A stretch of DNA of 35,927 bases from contig NZ_AQOH01000056.1 in the NCBI RefSeq assembly GCF_000364705.1, positions 1 through 35,927 of the forward strand. The letters run 5' to 3'. Of the stretch, positions 26,079-34,604 are shown piece after piece (positions within the stretch are counted from its first letter, which is position 1; each line of letters starts with the position of its first letter). Under the pieces are notes generated by a model that was not told the DNA's origin, searched no databases, and saw nothing but the letters and a program-made list of their open reading frames with translations. The translations under genes and the position numbers were made by a program. The stretch comes from Pseudomonas fuscovaginae SE-1 (GTDB lineage Bacteria; Pseudomonadota; Gammaproteobacteria; Pseudomonadales; Pseudomonadaceae).

Positions 26079-26104
26079 TTCGCGGGCAAGCCACGCGCTC
26101 GCAG
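26079..26104 (-). repeat. Degenerate REP remnant
   Basis: CGCGGGCAAGCCACGCGCTCGC resembles the inverted REP core seen at 12441-12466 but has lost symmetry. It borders the third DUF2388 gene, in the 177-bp gap between DUF2388 genes. Confidence 0.45.
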
Positions 26105-26107
26105 TCG

Positions 26108-26425
26108 TCAGATCGCCAGGATCGCCTGGGCCAACTGTGCGTCGCTGGCCTGCAACTGTGGCGCCTGGCGGCGGATGGTGTCGAAGGCGCTCTCCAGCTT
26201 CACGCCGCGGATGCGACCTTCGCTGGCGACGAAGCTGGCGGCGTCGTCCCGGGCGGCACGCACGATCTTGTTGTCACGCAGTGACGAGGTCGCGTCCGAG
26301 GTGGTGTCGGTGGTGGCCTGGAGCGCGCCGACCAGGGCATCGGTGGTGACGAGGAAACTGCTGGCATGGGCGGTGGCGGCCATGCACAACAGGCTGGCAG
26401 CGCCGAGCAGGCGAAGACGGGACAT
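26108..26425 (-). CDS. DUF2388 secreted small protein (3)
   Basis: A 105-aa protein: signal peptide (about 1-22, cut near ATAHA), then DUF2388 with TDALVGALQATTDTTSDATSSLRDNKIVRAARDDAASFVASEGRIRGVKLESAF and a C-terminal LAQAILAI. The ATG at 26425 has AGGAG eight bases upstream; the ATG at 26443 lacks one. It is separated from the other two by a 177-bp gap with a REP remnant, so it may have its own promoter. It is closest in sequence to the 25291-25611 paralogue, which suggests tandem duplication. Confidence 0.88.
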   Translation of the reverse strand: MSRLRLLGAASLLCMAATAHASSFLVTTDALVGALQATTDTTSDATSSLRDNKIVRAARDDAASFVASEGRIRGVKLESAFDTIRRQAPQLQASDAQLAQAILAI

Positions 26426-26803
26426 GGTGAATCTCCTGGACATGAAGAGGAACGATGGCCCGGTGGAAGCAGCCAGTCGAACACGGTAACGATGAACCTC
26501 AGACGCACATTCCGCGCCGCGGGCTACCTATGACCACGATATTAGGCGCAGTTCCATGGGCTCCGGAAGCCGGTTTCGCCGCCCTGATGGCCGTTCTAGA
26601 GCCTTTTCGTCGGATTTCATAAACTGTACTGGTCTGTTTTTACTGTTTTGGAAATTGTACCTGTTCGTCGATTTCGACGGGTTTGCCGCAAGAATCCGTC
26701 GCCCTGAAACGACAGAACCCGTCGCGGTTTCCCGCGACGGGTTCTGTGTGTTCAATTCGGTTGCTGGCGGTGGACCCGGAAGGTCAGGGCCAGCGGGCGC
26801 TGC
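26426..26803. promoter_or_regulatory. Region between DUF2388 (3) and DUF1127 genes
   Basis: 378 bp without a credible gene. At 26623-26665 it holds a series of CTGT half-sites (ACTGTACT, GTCTGTTT, ACTGTTTT, TTGTACCTGTT) inside an AT-rich block. A strong terminator-like hairpin is at 26712-26745. The half-sites match those upstream of the DUF1127 gene. Confidence 0.5.
26712..26745 (-). terminator. Strong hairpin after the DUF1127 gene
   Basis: ACAGAACCCGTCGCGG / CCGCGACGGGTTCTGT, a perfect 16-bp stem with a loop of only a few bases. On the minus strand it is followed by CGTTTC. It lies about 60 bp after the DUF1127 stop and probably ends that transcript. Confidence 0.7.
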
Positions 26804-27019
26804 TTAGCGCCAGAACGGCTTGCTCAGCTCTTCGTAGCGCTGGGCTTCGCTGATACCGGCGTCAGCCAGCAGGCGAGCGTCCAGGCGAGCCAGTTGATGG
26901 CGGCTGGCGATACGGCGCTGCCACAGCATCAGGTTGGCCAGAATGCGCAGAGGCAGGGAAGCTTTGGCTTCAGTAGCGGTGTTTTCGTAGAACAGTTCGG
27001 AACTGAGTGTACGTTCCAT
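26804..27019 (-). CDS. DUF1127 small protein
   Basis: A 71-aa protein. The C-terminal half is the DUF1127 motif: LWQRRIASRHQLARLDARLLADAGISEAQRYEELSKPFW. The start ATG at 27019 has GGAAGG nine bases upstream; the ATG at 27028 abuts that site directly and is less likely. Small Arg-rich DUF1127 proteins affect phosphate and carbon metabolism and RNA turnover in alpha-proteobacteria; in pseudomonads their role is not settled. Both flanks carry clusters of ACTGTAC-like half-sites, so it is probably tightly regulated. Confidence 0.85.
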   Translation of the reverse strand: MERTLSSELFYENTATEAKASLPLRILANLMLWQRRIASRHQLARLDARLLADAGISEAQRYEELSKPFWR

Positions 27020-27344
27020 GGTTGACATCCTTCCGCTTTTGGCGGGATCAGGGAGTGGTTTAACTTCGACTGATGCCAATGATCCTCTCATTTGCCCAGT
27101 CTCTCTAGATACAGTTCACCTGTATTGTGAGGGACCAGTTAACTGTTTATAGGGGCTGTACTGCTCGAAATTGAGGCAACTGTACCTGTCTGCACGATAT
27201 TGGTGCATTTTTGTGCAGTTGTGGAGGCGGAGAGGGAAATTGGAGGGGAAAAACACCGGTACAGCAGTACAGTTTTTTCTAGTTTGTGTGGGGCGGTCCA
27301 CCCGCTGACGAAACGGTGTTGGCGTCAGCGGGGAACTGTTTCCA
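27020..27344. promoter_or_regulatory. ACTGTAC half-site cluster upstream of DUF1127
   Basis: 325 bp without a gene. It contains an inverted pair ATACAG-N5-CTGTAT (27109-27125), a perfect palindrome CAGTTAACTG (27136-27145), GCTGTACTG (27155-27163), AACTGTACCTG (27178-27188), and GGTACAG and AGTACAGTT (27258-27274). The density is far above chance and suggests cooperative binding of a dimeric regulator. A MocR/GntR-type protein is one possibility from the TGTAC core; no such gene is in this window. Confidence 0.55.
27301..27332 (-). terminator. Hairpin after the CoA-transferase gene
   Basis: CCCGCTGACG / CGTCAGCGGG, a perfect 10-bp stem with a 12-base loop, 12 bp after the stop codon. The tail is not T-rich, so termination efficiency is uncertain. 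Confidence 0.5.
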
Positions 27345-28838
27345 TCAGTCGGCGAGCATTTTCCCGGTTTCTTCCAGGTTCATGTGCCAGCTCAGTGCTT
27401 CACGCAGGATGTGTGGCGTGTGCCCGCCCAGGGCGCAGGCGCGCTCGAAGTAGTCATTGAGCGCGTCGCGGTACATCGGGTGCACGCAGTTGTCGATGAT
27501 CGTCCGTGCCCGCTCCCGCGGCGCGAGGCCGCGCAGGTCGGCCAGGCCGATCTCGGTGACGAGGATATCGACGTCATGCTCGGTGTGGTCCACGTGGCTG
27601 ACCATCGGCACCACGCTGGAGATGGCGCCGCCCTTGGCGATCGACTTGGTGACGAAGATCGCCAGGTGCGCGTTGCGGGCGAAGTCGCCGGAGCCGCCGA
27701 TGCCGTTCATCATCCGCGTGCCGCAGACGTGGGTGGAGTTGACGTTGCCGTACAGATCGAACTCCAGGGCGGTGTTGATGCCGATGATGCCCAGGCGCCG
27801 AACCACCTCGGGGTGGTTGGAGATTTCCTGCGGGCGCAGTACCAGCTTCTCTTTATAACGCTCCAGGTTGCCGAACACGTCGCTGTTGCGGCGGCTCGAC
27901 AGGGTGATCGAGCTGCCGGAGGCGAAGGACAGCTTGCCGGCGTCGATCAGGTCGAAGGTCGAATCCTGCAGTACCTCGGAGTACATGGTCAGGTCTTCGA
28001 ACGGCGAGTCGATCAGGCCGCACATCACCGCGTTGGCGATGTTGCCGATCCCTGCCTGCAGCGGGCCGAGCCTGTTGGTCATGCGCCCGTCCGCCACTTC
28101 CTCTTTAAGGAAGGCGATCAGGTGGTCGGCAATGGCTTGGGTTTCGCTGTCCGGCGGCGTCACGGTGGACGGCGAGTCGGGCTGCTCGGTGATGACGATG
28201 GCGACGATCTTCGCCGGGTCGATCGGGATCGCGGTGCTGCCGATACGGTCGTCGGCCTTCACCAGCGGGATCGGCGTGCGGGTCGGACGGTAGCTGGGGA
28301 TATAGATGTCGTGCAGGCCTTCCAGGTTCGGATTGTGCGCCAGGTTGATCTCGATGATCACCTGCTTGGCGAAGATCGCGAAGCTGGCCGAGTTGCCCAC
28401 CGAGGTGGTCGGCACGATATGCCCCTGTTCGGTGATAGCCACGGCCTCGATGACCGCCAGGTCCGGCAGCTTGAGTTGCTTGTTGCGCAACTGTTCGACG
28501 GTTTCCGACAGGTGCTGGTCGATGAACATCACCTGGCCTGCGTTGATCGCCTTGCGCAGGGTGTTGTCGACCTGGAACGGCATGCGGCGCGACAGCACGC
28601 CGGCTTCGGTGAGTTGCTTGTCGAGATCGTTGCCCAGGCTGGCGCCGGTCATCAGGGTGATTTTCAGCGGCTCCTGCCTGGCGCGTTCGGCCAATGCATG
28701 GGGCACGGCCTTGGCTTCGCCGGCGCGGGTGAAACCGCTCATGCCGACGGTCATGCCGTCCTGGATCAGTGCGGCAGCGTCAGCCGCGCTCATCACCTTA
28801 CTGGAAAGAGAAGGCAAGCGAATACGATCACGGTACAT
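27345..28838 (-). CDS. Acetyl-CoA hydrolase / succinyl-CoA:acetate CoA-transferase family
   Basis: A 497-aa class I CoA-transferase that most likely moves CoA between succinyl-CoA and acetate. The length and motifs match Acetobacter AarC/Cat1 proteins: MTVGMSGFTRAGEAKAVP near the N-terminus, SVGNSASFAIFAKQVIIEIN, LQAGIGNIANAVMCGL, the probable catalytic Glu288 in MYSEVLQD, and the oxyanion segment NGIGGSGDFARN. The start at 28838 follows a purine-rich GAGAAAA; upstream in-frame sequence runs into non-coding DNA. P. aeruginosa PA5445 appears to be the orthologue. Substrate choice (acetate, propionate or butyrate) is not readable from sequence. Confidence 0.88.
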   Translation of the reverse strand: MYRDRIRLPSLSSKVMSAADAAALIQDGMTVGMSGFTRAGEAKAVPHALAERARQEPLKITLMTGASLGNDLDKQLTEAGVLSRRMPFQVDNTLRKAINAGQVMFIDQHLSETVEQLRNKQLKLPDLAVIEAVAITEQGHIVPTTSVGNSASFAIFAKQVIIEINLAHNPNLEGLHDIYIPSYRPTRTPIPLVKADDRIGSTAIPIDPAKIVAIVITEQPDSPSTVTPPDSETQAIADHLIAFLKEEVADGRMTNRLGPLQAGIGNIANAVMCGLIDSPFEDLTMYSEVLQDSTFDLIDAGKLSFASGSSITLSSRRNSDVFGNLERYKEKLVLRPQEISNHPEVVRRLGIIGINTALEFDLYGNVNSTHVCGTRMMNGIGGSGDFARNAHLAIFVTKSIAKGGAISSVVPMVSHVDHTEHDVDILVTEIGLADLRGLAPRERARTIIDNCVHPMYRDALNDYFERACALGGHTPHILREALSWHMNLEETGKMLAD

Positions 28839-28923
28839 GGATTTTTTCTCGGGCAACGGAAGCAGGATGCGCAGTCTAGAGGTTTGAAAAAGTTTCGCCG
28901 CGCGACCAAGGTCGAATGCCGAC

Positions 28924-28936
28924 CCCTGATTCAGGG
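28924..28936. promoter_or_regulatory. Short palindrome upstream of the CoA-transferase
   Basis: CCCTGA-T-TCAGGG, perfect 6-base arms, 86 bp before the start codon and next to the pnt terminator. Possible operator; the binding protein is unknown. Confidence 0.3.
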
Positions 28937-28963
28937 CCTTTGGTCGGTTTTTCGCAGGCAAAG

Positions 28964-28995
28964 AAAAACCCCAACCTACTAAAGGATGGGGTTTT
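28964..28995 (-). terminator. Rho-independent terminator of the pnt operon
   Basis: AAAACCCCAACC / GGATGGGGTTTT with a 7-base loop. On the minus strand the stem ends in a T run (GGTTTTTCTTT). It lies 22 bp after the pntB stop. Confidence 0.9.
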
Positions 28996-29017
28996 CGGTA
29001 TTGCGCTGGAGCAAGGC

Positions 29018-30454
29018 TTATTCGACGGCCTTGACCATGTCCTCGATGACCTTCTTCGCATCGCCGAAGACCATCATGGTCTTGTCGAGGTAGAACAGTT
29101 CGTTATCCAGACCGGCGTAGCCGCTGGCCATGGAGCGTTTGTTGACGATGATGGTCTTGGCCTTGAACGCCTCGAGGATCGGCATGCCGGCGATCGGCGA
29201 CTTCGGATCGTTCTTCGCCGCCGGGTTGACCACGTCGTTGGCGCCCAGTACCAGCACCACGTCGGCCTGGCCGAACTCGGAGTTGATGTCCTCCATCTCG
29301 AACACCTGGTCGTAGGGCACCTCGGCCTCGGCCAGCAGTACGTTCATGTGTCCGGGCATTCGGCCGGCCACCGGGTGGATCGCGTACTTCACGGTGACCC
29401 CGGCGTGGGTCAGCTTCTCGGTCAGTTCCTTCAGCGCATGCTGGGCGCGGGCCACCGCCAGGCCGTAGCCGGGCACGATGATCACGGTGTCGGCGTTGGT
29501 CAGCAGGAAGGTCGCGTCGTCGGCCGAGCCGGACTTCACCGGCCGTGCCTCTTTCGCACCGGCCGGGCCGCCGGCGTCCGCCGCATTGCCGAAACCGCCG
29601 AGCAGGACGTTGAAGAACGAACGGTTCATCGCCTTGCACATGATGTACGAGAGGATCGCACCGGACGAACCCACCAGGGAGCCGGCGATGATCAGCATCG
29701 AGTTGTTCAGCGAGAAGCCGATCCCCGCCGCCGCCCAGCCGGAATAGCTGTTGAGCATCGACACCACCACCGGCATGTCGGCGCCGCCGATCGGGATGAT
29801 GATCAGCACGCCGAGCACGAAGGCCAGGGCCAGCATCAGGGCGAAGGCCGGCAGGTTGCCGCTGAACATGAAGGTCAGGCCCAGGCCGAGGGTCGCCAGG
29901 CCCAGCAGCAGGTTCAGCTTGTGCTGGCCGCCGAACTGTACCGGTGCGCCTTGGAACAGGCGGAACTTGTACTTGCCCGAGAGTTTGCCGAAGGCGATCA
30001 CCGAACCGGAGAAGGTAATGGCACCGATTGCTGCGCCGAGGAACAGCTCCAGGCGGTTACCGGCCGGAATCGAGTCGCCCAGTTGCTTGACGATGCCCAG
30101 TGATTGCGGCTCGACCACCGCCGCGATAGCAATGAACACCGCGGCCAGGCCGATCATGCTGTGCATGAATGCCACCAGCTCGGGCATCTTGGTCATTTCC
30201 ACGCGCTTGGCCATGATCGAACCGGCGCTGCCGCCGATCAGCAGGCCGACGATCACGTAGCCGATGCCAGTGGTGGCCAGTTCCGCGCCGAGCTTGAACA
30301 CCAGGCCCACGGTGGTGGCGATCGCCAGGGCCATGCCGAGCATGCCGAACAGGTTGCCGCGACGCGACGTGGTCGGGTGCGAGAGGCCCTTGAGAGCCTG
30401 GATGAAGCAGACCGACGCGATCAGGTAGAGCATCGTTACCAGATTCATGCTCAT
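29018..30454 (-). CDS. pntB: NAD(P) transhydrogenase subunit beta
   Basis: A 478-aa subunit of the proton-translocating transhydrogenase, which uses the proton gradient to drive NADH + NADP+ to NADPH + NAD+. Nine or so membrane helices fill the first 290 residues, and the C-terminal third is the NADP(H)-binding domain. That domain shows [21 protein letters not shown] (the GYGLAVA fingerprint), [34 protein letters not shown] and [17 protein letters not shown]. The ATG overlaps the stop of the preceding gene (ATGA), so expression is coupled. Last gene of the operon, followed by a clear terminator. Confidence 0.96.
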   Translation of the reverse strand: MSMNLVTMLYLIASVCFIQALKGLSHPTTSRRGNLFGMLGMALAIATTVGLVFKLGAELATTGIGYVIVGLLIGGSAGSIMAKRVEMTKMPELVAFMHSMIGLAAVFIAIAAVVEPQSLGIVKQLGDSIPAGNRLELFLGAAIGAITFSGSVIAFGKLSGKYKFRLFQGAPVQFGGQHKLNLLLGLATLGLGLTFMFSGNLPAFALMLALAFVLGVLIIIPIGGADMPVVVSMLNSYSGWAAAGIGFSLNNSMLIIAGSLVGSSGAILSYIMCKAMNRSFFNVLLGGFGNAADAGGPAGAKEARPVKSGSADDATFLLTNADTVIIVPGYGLAVARAQHALKELTEKLTHAGVTVKYAIHPVAGRMPGHMNVLLAEAEVPYDQVFEMEDINSEFGQADVVLVLGANDVVNPAAKNDPKSPIAGMPILEAFKAKTIIVNKRSMASGYAGLDNELFYLDKTMMVFGDAKKVIEDMVKAVE

Positions 30455-30777
30455 GACTTGGGCGCCTCTTCTTTTCCGGCTTTCGGGGCTTTCTTCTTGA
30501 ACATCTCAAGCATGCGGCGCGTCACCAGGAAGCCGCCGAACACGTTGACGGCGGCCAGGGCCACGGCCAGGGTGCCCATGATCTTGCCCAGCGGGGTCAC
30601 GGTCAGGGCGGCGGCGAGCATGGCGCCGACGATCACGATCGCCGAGATGGCGTTGGTCACGGCCATCAGTGGGGTGTGCAGCGCGGGTGTGACGTTCCAG
30701 ACCACGTGGTAACCGACATAGATCGCCAGCACGAAGATGATCAGGTTGTAGATACCGGGGGAGATAAGCTCTTCCAT
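30451..30777 (-). CDS. pntAB: NAD(P) transhydrogenase subunit alpha part 2
   Basis: A 108-aa membrane subunit holding the three or four transmembrane helices that in E. coli are fused to the C-terminus of PntA. Conserved segments are [37 protein letters not shown] and [18 protein letters not shown] charged Lys-rich tail follows. The split of PntA into PntAA and PntAB is normal in Pseudomonas. It lies 16 bp after pntAA and overlaps pntB by 4 bp. Confidence 0.95.
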   Translation of the reverse strand: MEELISPGIYNLIIFVLAIYVGYHVVWNVTPALHTPLMAVTNAISAIVIVGAMLAAALTVTPLGKIMGTLAVALAAVNVFGGFLVTRRMLEMFKKKAPKAGKEEAPKS

Positions 30778-30793
30778 CTTCTGGGTCCTCTGC

Positions 30794-31915
30794 TCAGGCG
30801 TTCTTGCGGATGACCTGGCCGTCGCGGCACATCAGGCACGCGGCGACGATGTCGTCTTCGAGGTTCACTTCGAACTGTTTTTCCTTGTTGAAGACCAGCT
30901 TCAGGAAATCCAGCAGGTTGCGGGCGTACAGCGCCGAGGCATCGGCGGCGACTTCGCCGGGCAGGTTGGTCGGGCCGACGATGGTCACGCCATGGGCCAC
31001 CACCACCTGGTCGGCGAGCGTCAGCGGGCAGTTGCCGCCCTGGGCGGCTGCCAGGTCGATCACCACCGAGCCGGGCTTCATCTGCGCGACGGTCTCGGCA
31101 CTCAGCAATACCGGCGCCTTGCGCCCGGGAATCAGGGCGGTGGTGATGACGATATCCGCCTGTTTGGCCCGCTCATGCACGGCCACGGCCTGGCGTTGCA
31201 TCCAGCTGGCCGGCATTGGTCGGGCGTAACCGCCCACGCCGACTGCACACTCGCGTTCCTCGTCGGTTTCGTACGGCACATCGACGAATTTCGCACCCAG
31301 GGACTCAATCTGTTCCTTCACCGCAGGACGTACGTCCGAGGCTTCGATCACCGCGCCGAGGCGCTTGGCGGTGGCGATGGCCTGCAGCCCCGCGACGCCG
31401 GCGCCGAGAATCAGCACGCGGGCGGCCTTCACGGTACCGGCGGCGGTCATCAGCATCGGCATGAAGCGCGGGTAGTGGTGAGCGGCCAGCAACACCGCCT
31501 TGTAGCCGGCGATGTTGGCCTGCGACGAGAGCACATCGAGGCTTTGCGCACGCGAGGTGCGCGGTGCGGCTTCCAGGGCGAAGGCCGTGATGCCCCGTTC
31601 GGCGAGCTTGCCGATGGTCTCGTTGTTGAAGGGATTGAGCATGCCGACCAGCACGGTACCGGGCTTGATCAGCGTCAGTTCGCTGTCGCTGGGGGCTACC
31701 ACCTTGAGAATCAGTTCGGCGCCAAAAGCCTCGGCTGCGCTGCCGATATGGGCACCGGCCGTCTCATAGGCACTGTCGATGACGCTGGCACGTACGCCGG
31801 CGCCGCTCTGAACAGTGACCTTGTGACCCTGGCCGACTAGCTTCTTGATGGTTTCCGGAGTTGCAGCAACCCGAGTCTCACCTGTCTGGGTTTCGAGAGG
31901 AACACCAATGTGCAC
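30794..31915 (-). CDS. pntAA: NAD(P) transhydrogenase subunit alpha part 1
   Basis: A 373-aa soluble NAD(H)-binding subunit of the alanine dehydrogenase/PNT family. It opens [23 protein letters not shown] and has the Rossmann fingerprint [22 protein letters not shown] (about 165-186). The mobile-loop region [34 protein letters not shown] and [16 protein letters not shown] also match. The start is a GTG at 31915, preceded by AGGAG eight bases upstream; no ATG is near. First gene of pntAA-pntAB-pntB. Confidence 0.95.
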   Translation of the reverse strand: MHIGVPLETQTGETRVAATPETIKKLVGQGHKVTVQSGAGVRASVIDSAYETAGAHIGSAAEAFGAELILKVVAPSDSELTLIKPGTVLVGMLNPFNNETIGKLAERGITAFALEAAPRTSRAQSLDVLSSQANIAGYKAVLLAAHHYPRFMPMLMTAAGTVKAARVLILGAGVAGLQAIATAKRLGAVIEASDVRPAVKEQIESLGAKFVDVPYETDEERECAVGVGGYARPMPASWMQRQAVAVHERAKQADIVITTALIPGRKAPVLLSAETVAQMKPGSVVIDLAAAQGGNCPLTLADQVVVAHGVTIVGPTNLPGEVAADASALYARNLLDFLKLVFNKEKQFEVNLEDDIVAACLMCRDGQVIRKNA

Positions 31916-32351
31916 GTCAAATCTCCTGCGTGATCTTTTTTATAAGAAGGCCAGCGCACTGCGAGGGGTGCGACTGGAGCGGCCGATCAGCACGATCCCG
32001 CCATTTTCCAGACGGGGCGCGGCATTTTGCAGGCGAAAACCCGACCCTTCAAGCGCTTATGGAGGGTGACGCAAAATTAACTACAAGTCACCCCGTGACC
32101 GAATGTCGCACTGATAGGCCTCAACCCAGCAAAATAGAGGCCTCAAAAGGATTCTGGTGGGAAACTGAGAAATTTCGAATCGGCGGCGTGAATGGATCGG
32201 TATTGGTCGTAAAAGTGGCTGTAAGCCTTGCGTAACGGCACTTTCGTACAAATTTCAGGGGAGTCGATACAGTTTGCACAAAGGCGACATATTGTTATGT
32301 CTGTAGGTTTTGTATGTATTTGACTACGGGGTCAGGTATCGCTGGAGGCCT
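31916..32351. promoter_or_regulatory. Region between gcdR and pntAA
   Basis: 436 bp without a credible gene. It should contain the pnt promoter and the 3' end of gcdR. AGGCCTC / GAGGCCT arms at 32116-32122 and 32137-32143 can pair around a 14-base loop. The stretch 32230-32340 is AT-richer than its surroundings. No REP or T-tailed hairpin was seen. Confidence 0.45.
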
Positions 32352-33251
32352 TTAGTTCAGAAGGCTGTAGGCTTTTGCCTGGTTCACCAGCCAGTCGCGA
32401 AATGCCCGCAGGGACGCCGACTCGACTTTTCGTTCGGGAATCATCAGGTAATAGGCCTTGATGCTGGTAAGCGCGCTGGAGTTGGCGATCACCAGGCGTT
32501 TTTCCGCCAGTTCCCGTTGGATCAGGAACGGTGGAATCAGTGCGATCCCCATCTCGTGCATGGCCGCCTGGGCCAGCATGGAGAACAGTTCATGGCGTGG
32601 GCCCGTCATGTCGCGAGGGATACTCAGCTCCTGAGCGTTGAACCACTGGCGCCAGGCGTAGGGGCGCGTGGTCTGCTGCAGCAGCGGCAGTTCGGCGATC
32701 TCGGCGGCACTCAGGCTCGCTCGGTTGCCCAGCAGTGCCGGACTGCACACCGGCATCGGATTCTCGCCCATCAGGCGATGGGACTCGGTGCCCGACCAGT
32801 CGGCATCGCCGAAGTAGATGGCGGCGTCGAAATCGGTGTCGGCGAACAGGAACGGGCGGGTGCGGTTGGTCAGGTTGACCGTGACTTCCGGGTGCTTCTG
32901 CTGGAAGTCCTTGAGTCGCGGCAGCAGCCACTGGGTGCCGAAGGTCGGTACCACCGCCAGTTCGATCACGTTGGTACCCTGCTGGCCCATGACGGACAGC
33001 GTATCGCGCTCCACCGCGTCCAGTTGTGTGGCGACCCGGCGGCTGTAGGAAAGCCCCGCCTCGGTGAGCTTCACCCCGCGTCGTGAGCGGCGGAACAGCT
33101 CGACACCGAGAAACTCCTCTAGGCTGGCAATCTGTCGGCAAATGGCGCCCTGGGTGAGGGAAAGCTCGACAGCGGCCTTGGTAAAGCTCTCATGACGGGC
33201 GGCGGCCTCGAAGCTGATCAGCGCGGCGGTGCTGGGGATCTTCCTGCGCAT
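32352..33251 (-). CDS. gcdR: LysR-type regulator of glutarate catabolism
   Basis: A 299-aa LysR regulator: N-terminal helix-turn-helix (about 1-62; AALISFEAAARHESFTKAAVELSLTQGAICRQIASLEEFLG) and a C-terminal effector-binding domain (about 87-290; VPTFGTQWLLPRL, YFGDADWSG, LGNRASLSAAEIAELPLLQQTTRPYAWRQWF). The ATG at 33251 is preferred to the GTG at 33266. It is divergent from gcdH with about 157 bp between, the classic layout of a LysR activator and its target. In pseudomonads GcdR activates gcdH and the adjoining CoA-transferase gene in response to glutarate; that inducer is taken from the literature, not seen here. Confidence 0.9.
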   Translation of the reverse strand: MRRKIPSTAALISFEAAARHESFTKAAVELSLTQGAICRQIASLEEFLGVELFRRSRRGVKLTEAGLSYSRRVATQLDAVERDTLSVMGQQGTNVIELAVVPTFGTQWLLPRLKDFQQKHPEVTVNLTNRTRPFLFADTDFDAAIYFGDADWSGTESHRLMGENPMPVCSPALLGNRASLSAAEIAELPLLQQTTRPYAWRQWFNAQELSIPRDMTGPRHELFSMLAQAAMHEMGIALIPPFLIQRELAEKRLVIANSSALTSIKAYYLMIPERKVESASLRAFRDWLVNQAKAYSLLN

Positions 33252-33408
33252 GTACGGCAATCTCACTAAAGGTTGTGGGAAATGGCTTCTGAAAAGCTTT
33301 CGGAGTGAGAAATTAGCACAACAGCATGCGAAATCCTCGTTTGCCGGATCTCCCGGCGGCGCCTAGGATCAATCCACGACATTTGACCTGTTTTGCGAGG
33401 AGTCTCTG
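33252..33408. promoter_or_regulatory. gcdR-gcdH shared control region
   Basis: 157 bp between divergent genes. GGCTTCTGAAAAGCTTTC (33284-33301) contains AAAGCTTT and GCTT...AAGC symmetry, and is the best place to look for the LysR-type operator. The gcdH ribosome site GAGGAG is at 33397-33402. Confidence 0.4.
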
Positions 33409-34590
33409 ATGGGCGCTAAAGCTAGCTTCAACTGGATCGATCCACTGCTGCTGGATCAACAGCTCACTGAAGAGGAGCGGATGATTCGCGACACCGCCCA
33501 GCAATTCGCCCAGGACAAGCTCGCGCCACGGGTGCTCGAAGCCTTTCGTCATGAACAGACCGATCCGGCGATCTTCCGCGAAATGGGCGAAGTCGGCCTG
33601 CTCGGTGCGACCATTCCGGTGGAGTACGGCGGCAGCGGCCTGAACTATGTCAGCTACGGCCTGATCGCCCGTGAGGTGGAGCGCGTCGATTCGGGCTATC
33701 GCTCGATGATGAGTGTGCAGTCCTCGCTGGTCATGGTGCCGATCAACGAATTCGGCAGCGAGGCACAGAAGCAGAAGTACCTGCCCAAGCTGGCCAGCGG
33801 CGAGTGGATCGGCTGCTTCGGCCTGACCGAGCCGAACCATGGTTCCGATCCGGGTGCGATGATCACCCGGGCGCGCAAGGTCGAGGGCGGCTACAGCCTG
33901 ACCGGCAGCAAGATGTGGATTACCAACAGCCCGATTGCCGATGTGTTCGTGGTGTGGGCCAAGGACGATGCCGGTGATATCCGTGGTTTCGTCCTGGAGA
34001 AGGGCTGGAAAGGCCTGAGTGCGCCGGCGATTCACGGTAAGGTCGGCCTGCGCGCTTCCATCACCGGTGAGATCGTCATGGACAATGTGTTCGTGCCGGA
34101 AGAAAACGCCTTCCCGGATGTGCGCGGCCTGAAAGGCCCGTTCACCTGCCTCAACTCCGCCCGCTACGGCATCTCCTGGGGGGCGCTGGGGGCTGCGGAG
34201 CTCTGCTGGCACACCGCTCGCCAGTACACCCTGGACCGTCAGCAGTTCGGTCGGCCGTTGGCGGCTACCCAACTGATCCAGAAGAAGCTGGCCGACATGC
34301 AGACCGAGATCACCCTCGCCCTGCAGGGTTGCCTGCGCCTGGGGCGAATGAAGGATGAAGGTACCGCGGCGGTGGAAATCACCTCGATCATGAAGCGCAA
34401 CTCCTGCGGCAAGTCCCTGGAAATCGCCCGCATGGCGCGGGACATGCTCGGTGGCAACGGTATCTCCGACGAGTTCGGGGTGGCTCGCCACCTGGTCAAC
34501 CTGGAAGTGGTCAACACTTATGAAGGTACCCATGACGTGCATGCGCTGATCCTCGGGCGTGCGCAAACCGGTCTCCAGGCGTTCTACTGA
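33409..34590 (+). CDS. gcdH: Glutaryl-CoA dehydrogenase
   Basis: A 393-aa FAD acyl-CoA dehydrogenase that oxidises and decarboxylates glutaryl-CoA to crotonyl-CoA, a late step of lysine, hydroxylysine and tryptophan breakdown. Family marks: [15 protein letters not shown] (FAD/substrate binding), [71 protein letters not shown] and the catalytic base Glu in [16 protein letters not shown] near the C-terminus. The glutaryl-CoA-specific segment [11 protein letters not shown] distinguishes it from short-chain dehydrogenases. Strong GAGGAG ribosome site. The CoA-transferase gene follows after 14 bp. Confidence 0.96.
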   Translation: MGAKASFNWIDPLLLDQQLTEEERMIRDTAQQFAQDKLAPRVLEAFRHEQTDPAIFREMGEVGLLGATIPVEYGGSGLNYVSYGLIAREVERVDSGYRSMMSVQSSLVMVPINEFGSEAQKQKYLPKLASGEWIGCFGLTEPNHGSDPGAMITRARKVEGGYSLTGSKMWITNSPIADVFVVWAKDDAGDIRGFVLEKGWKGLSAPAIHGKVGLRASITGEIVMDNVFVPEENAFPDVRGLKGPFTCLNSARYGISWGALGAAELCWHTARQYTLDRQQFGRPLAATQLIQKKLADMQTEITLALQGCLRLGRMKDEGTAAVEITSIMKRNSCGKSLEIARMARDMLGGNGISDEFGVARHLVNLEVVNTYEGTHDVHALILGRAQTGLQAFY

Positions 34591-34604
34591 CAGGAGCTGG
34601 GCTC

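Noticed and set aside
26528..26755. 75-aa minus-strand frame between DUF2388 and DUF1127 genes
   Set aside because: It spans a strong terminator hairpin and the half-site cluster, with no ribosome site or homology I can recognise.
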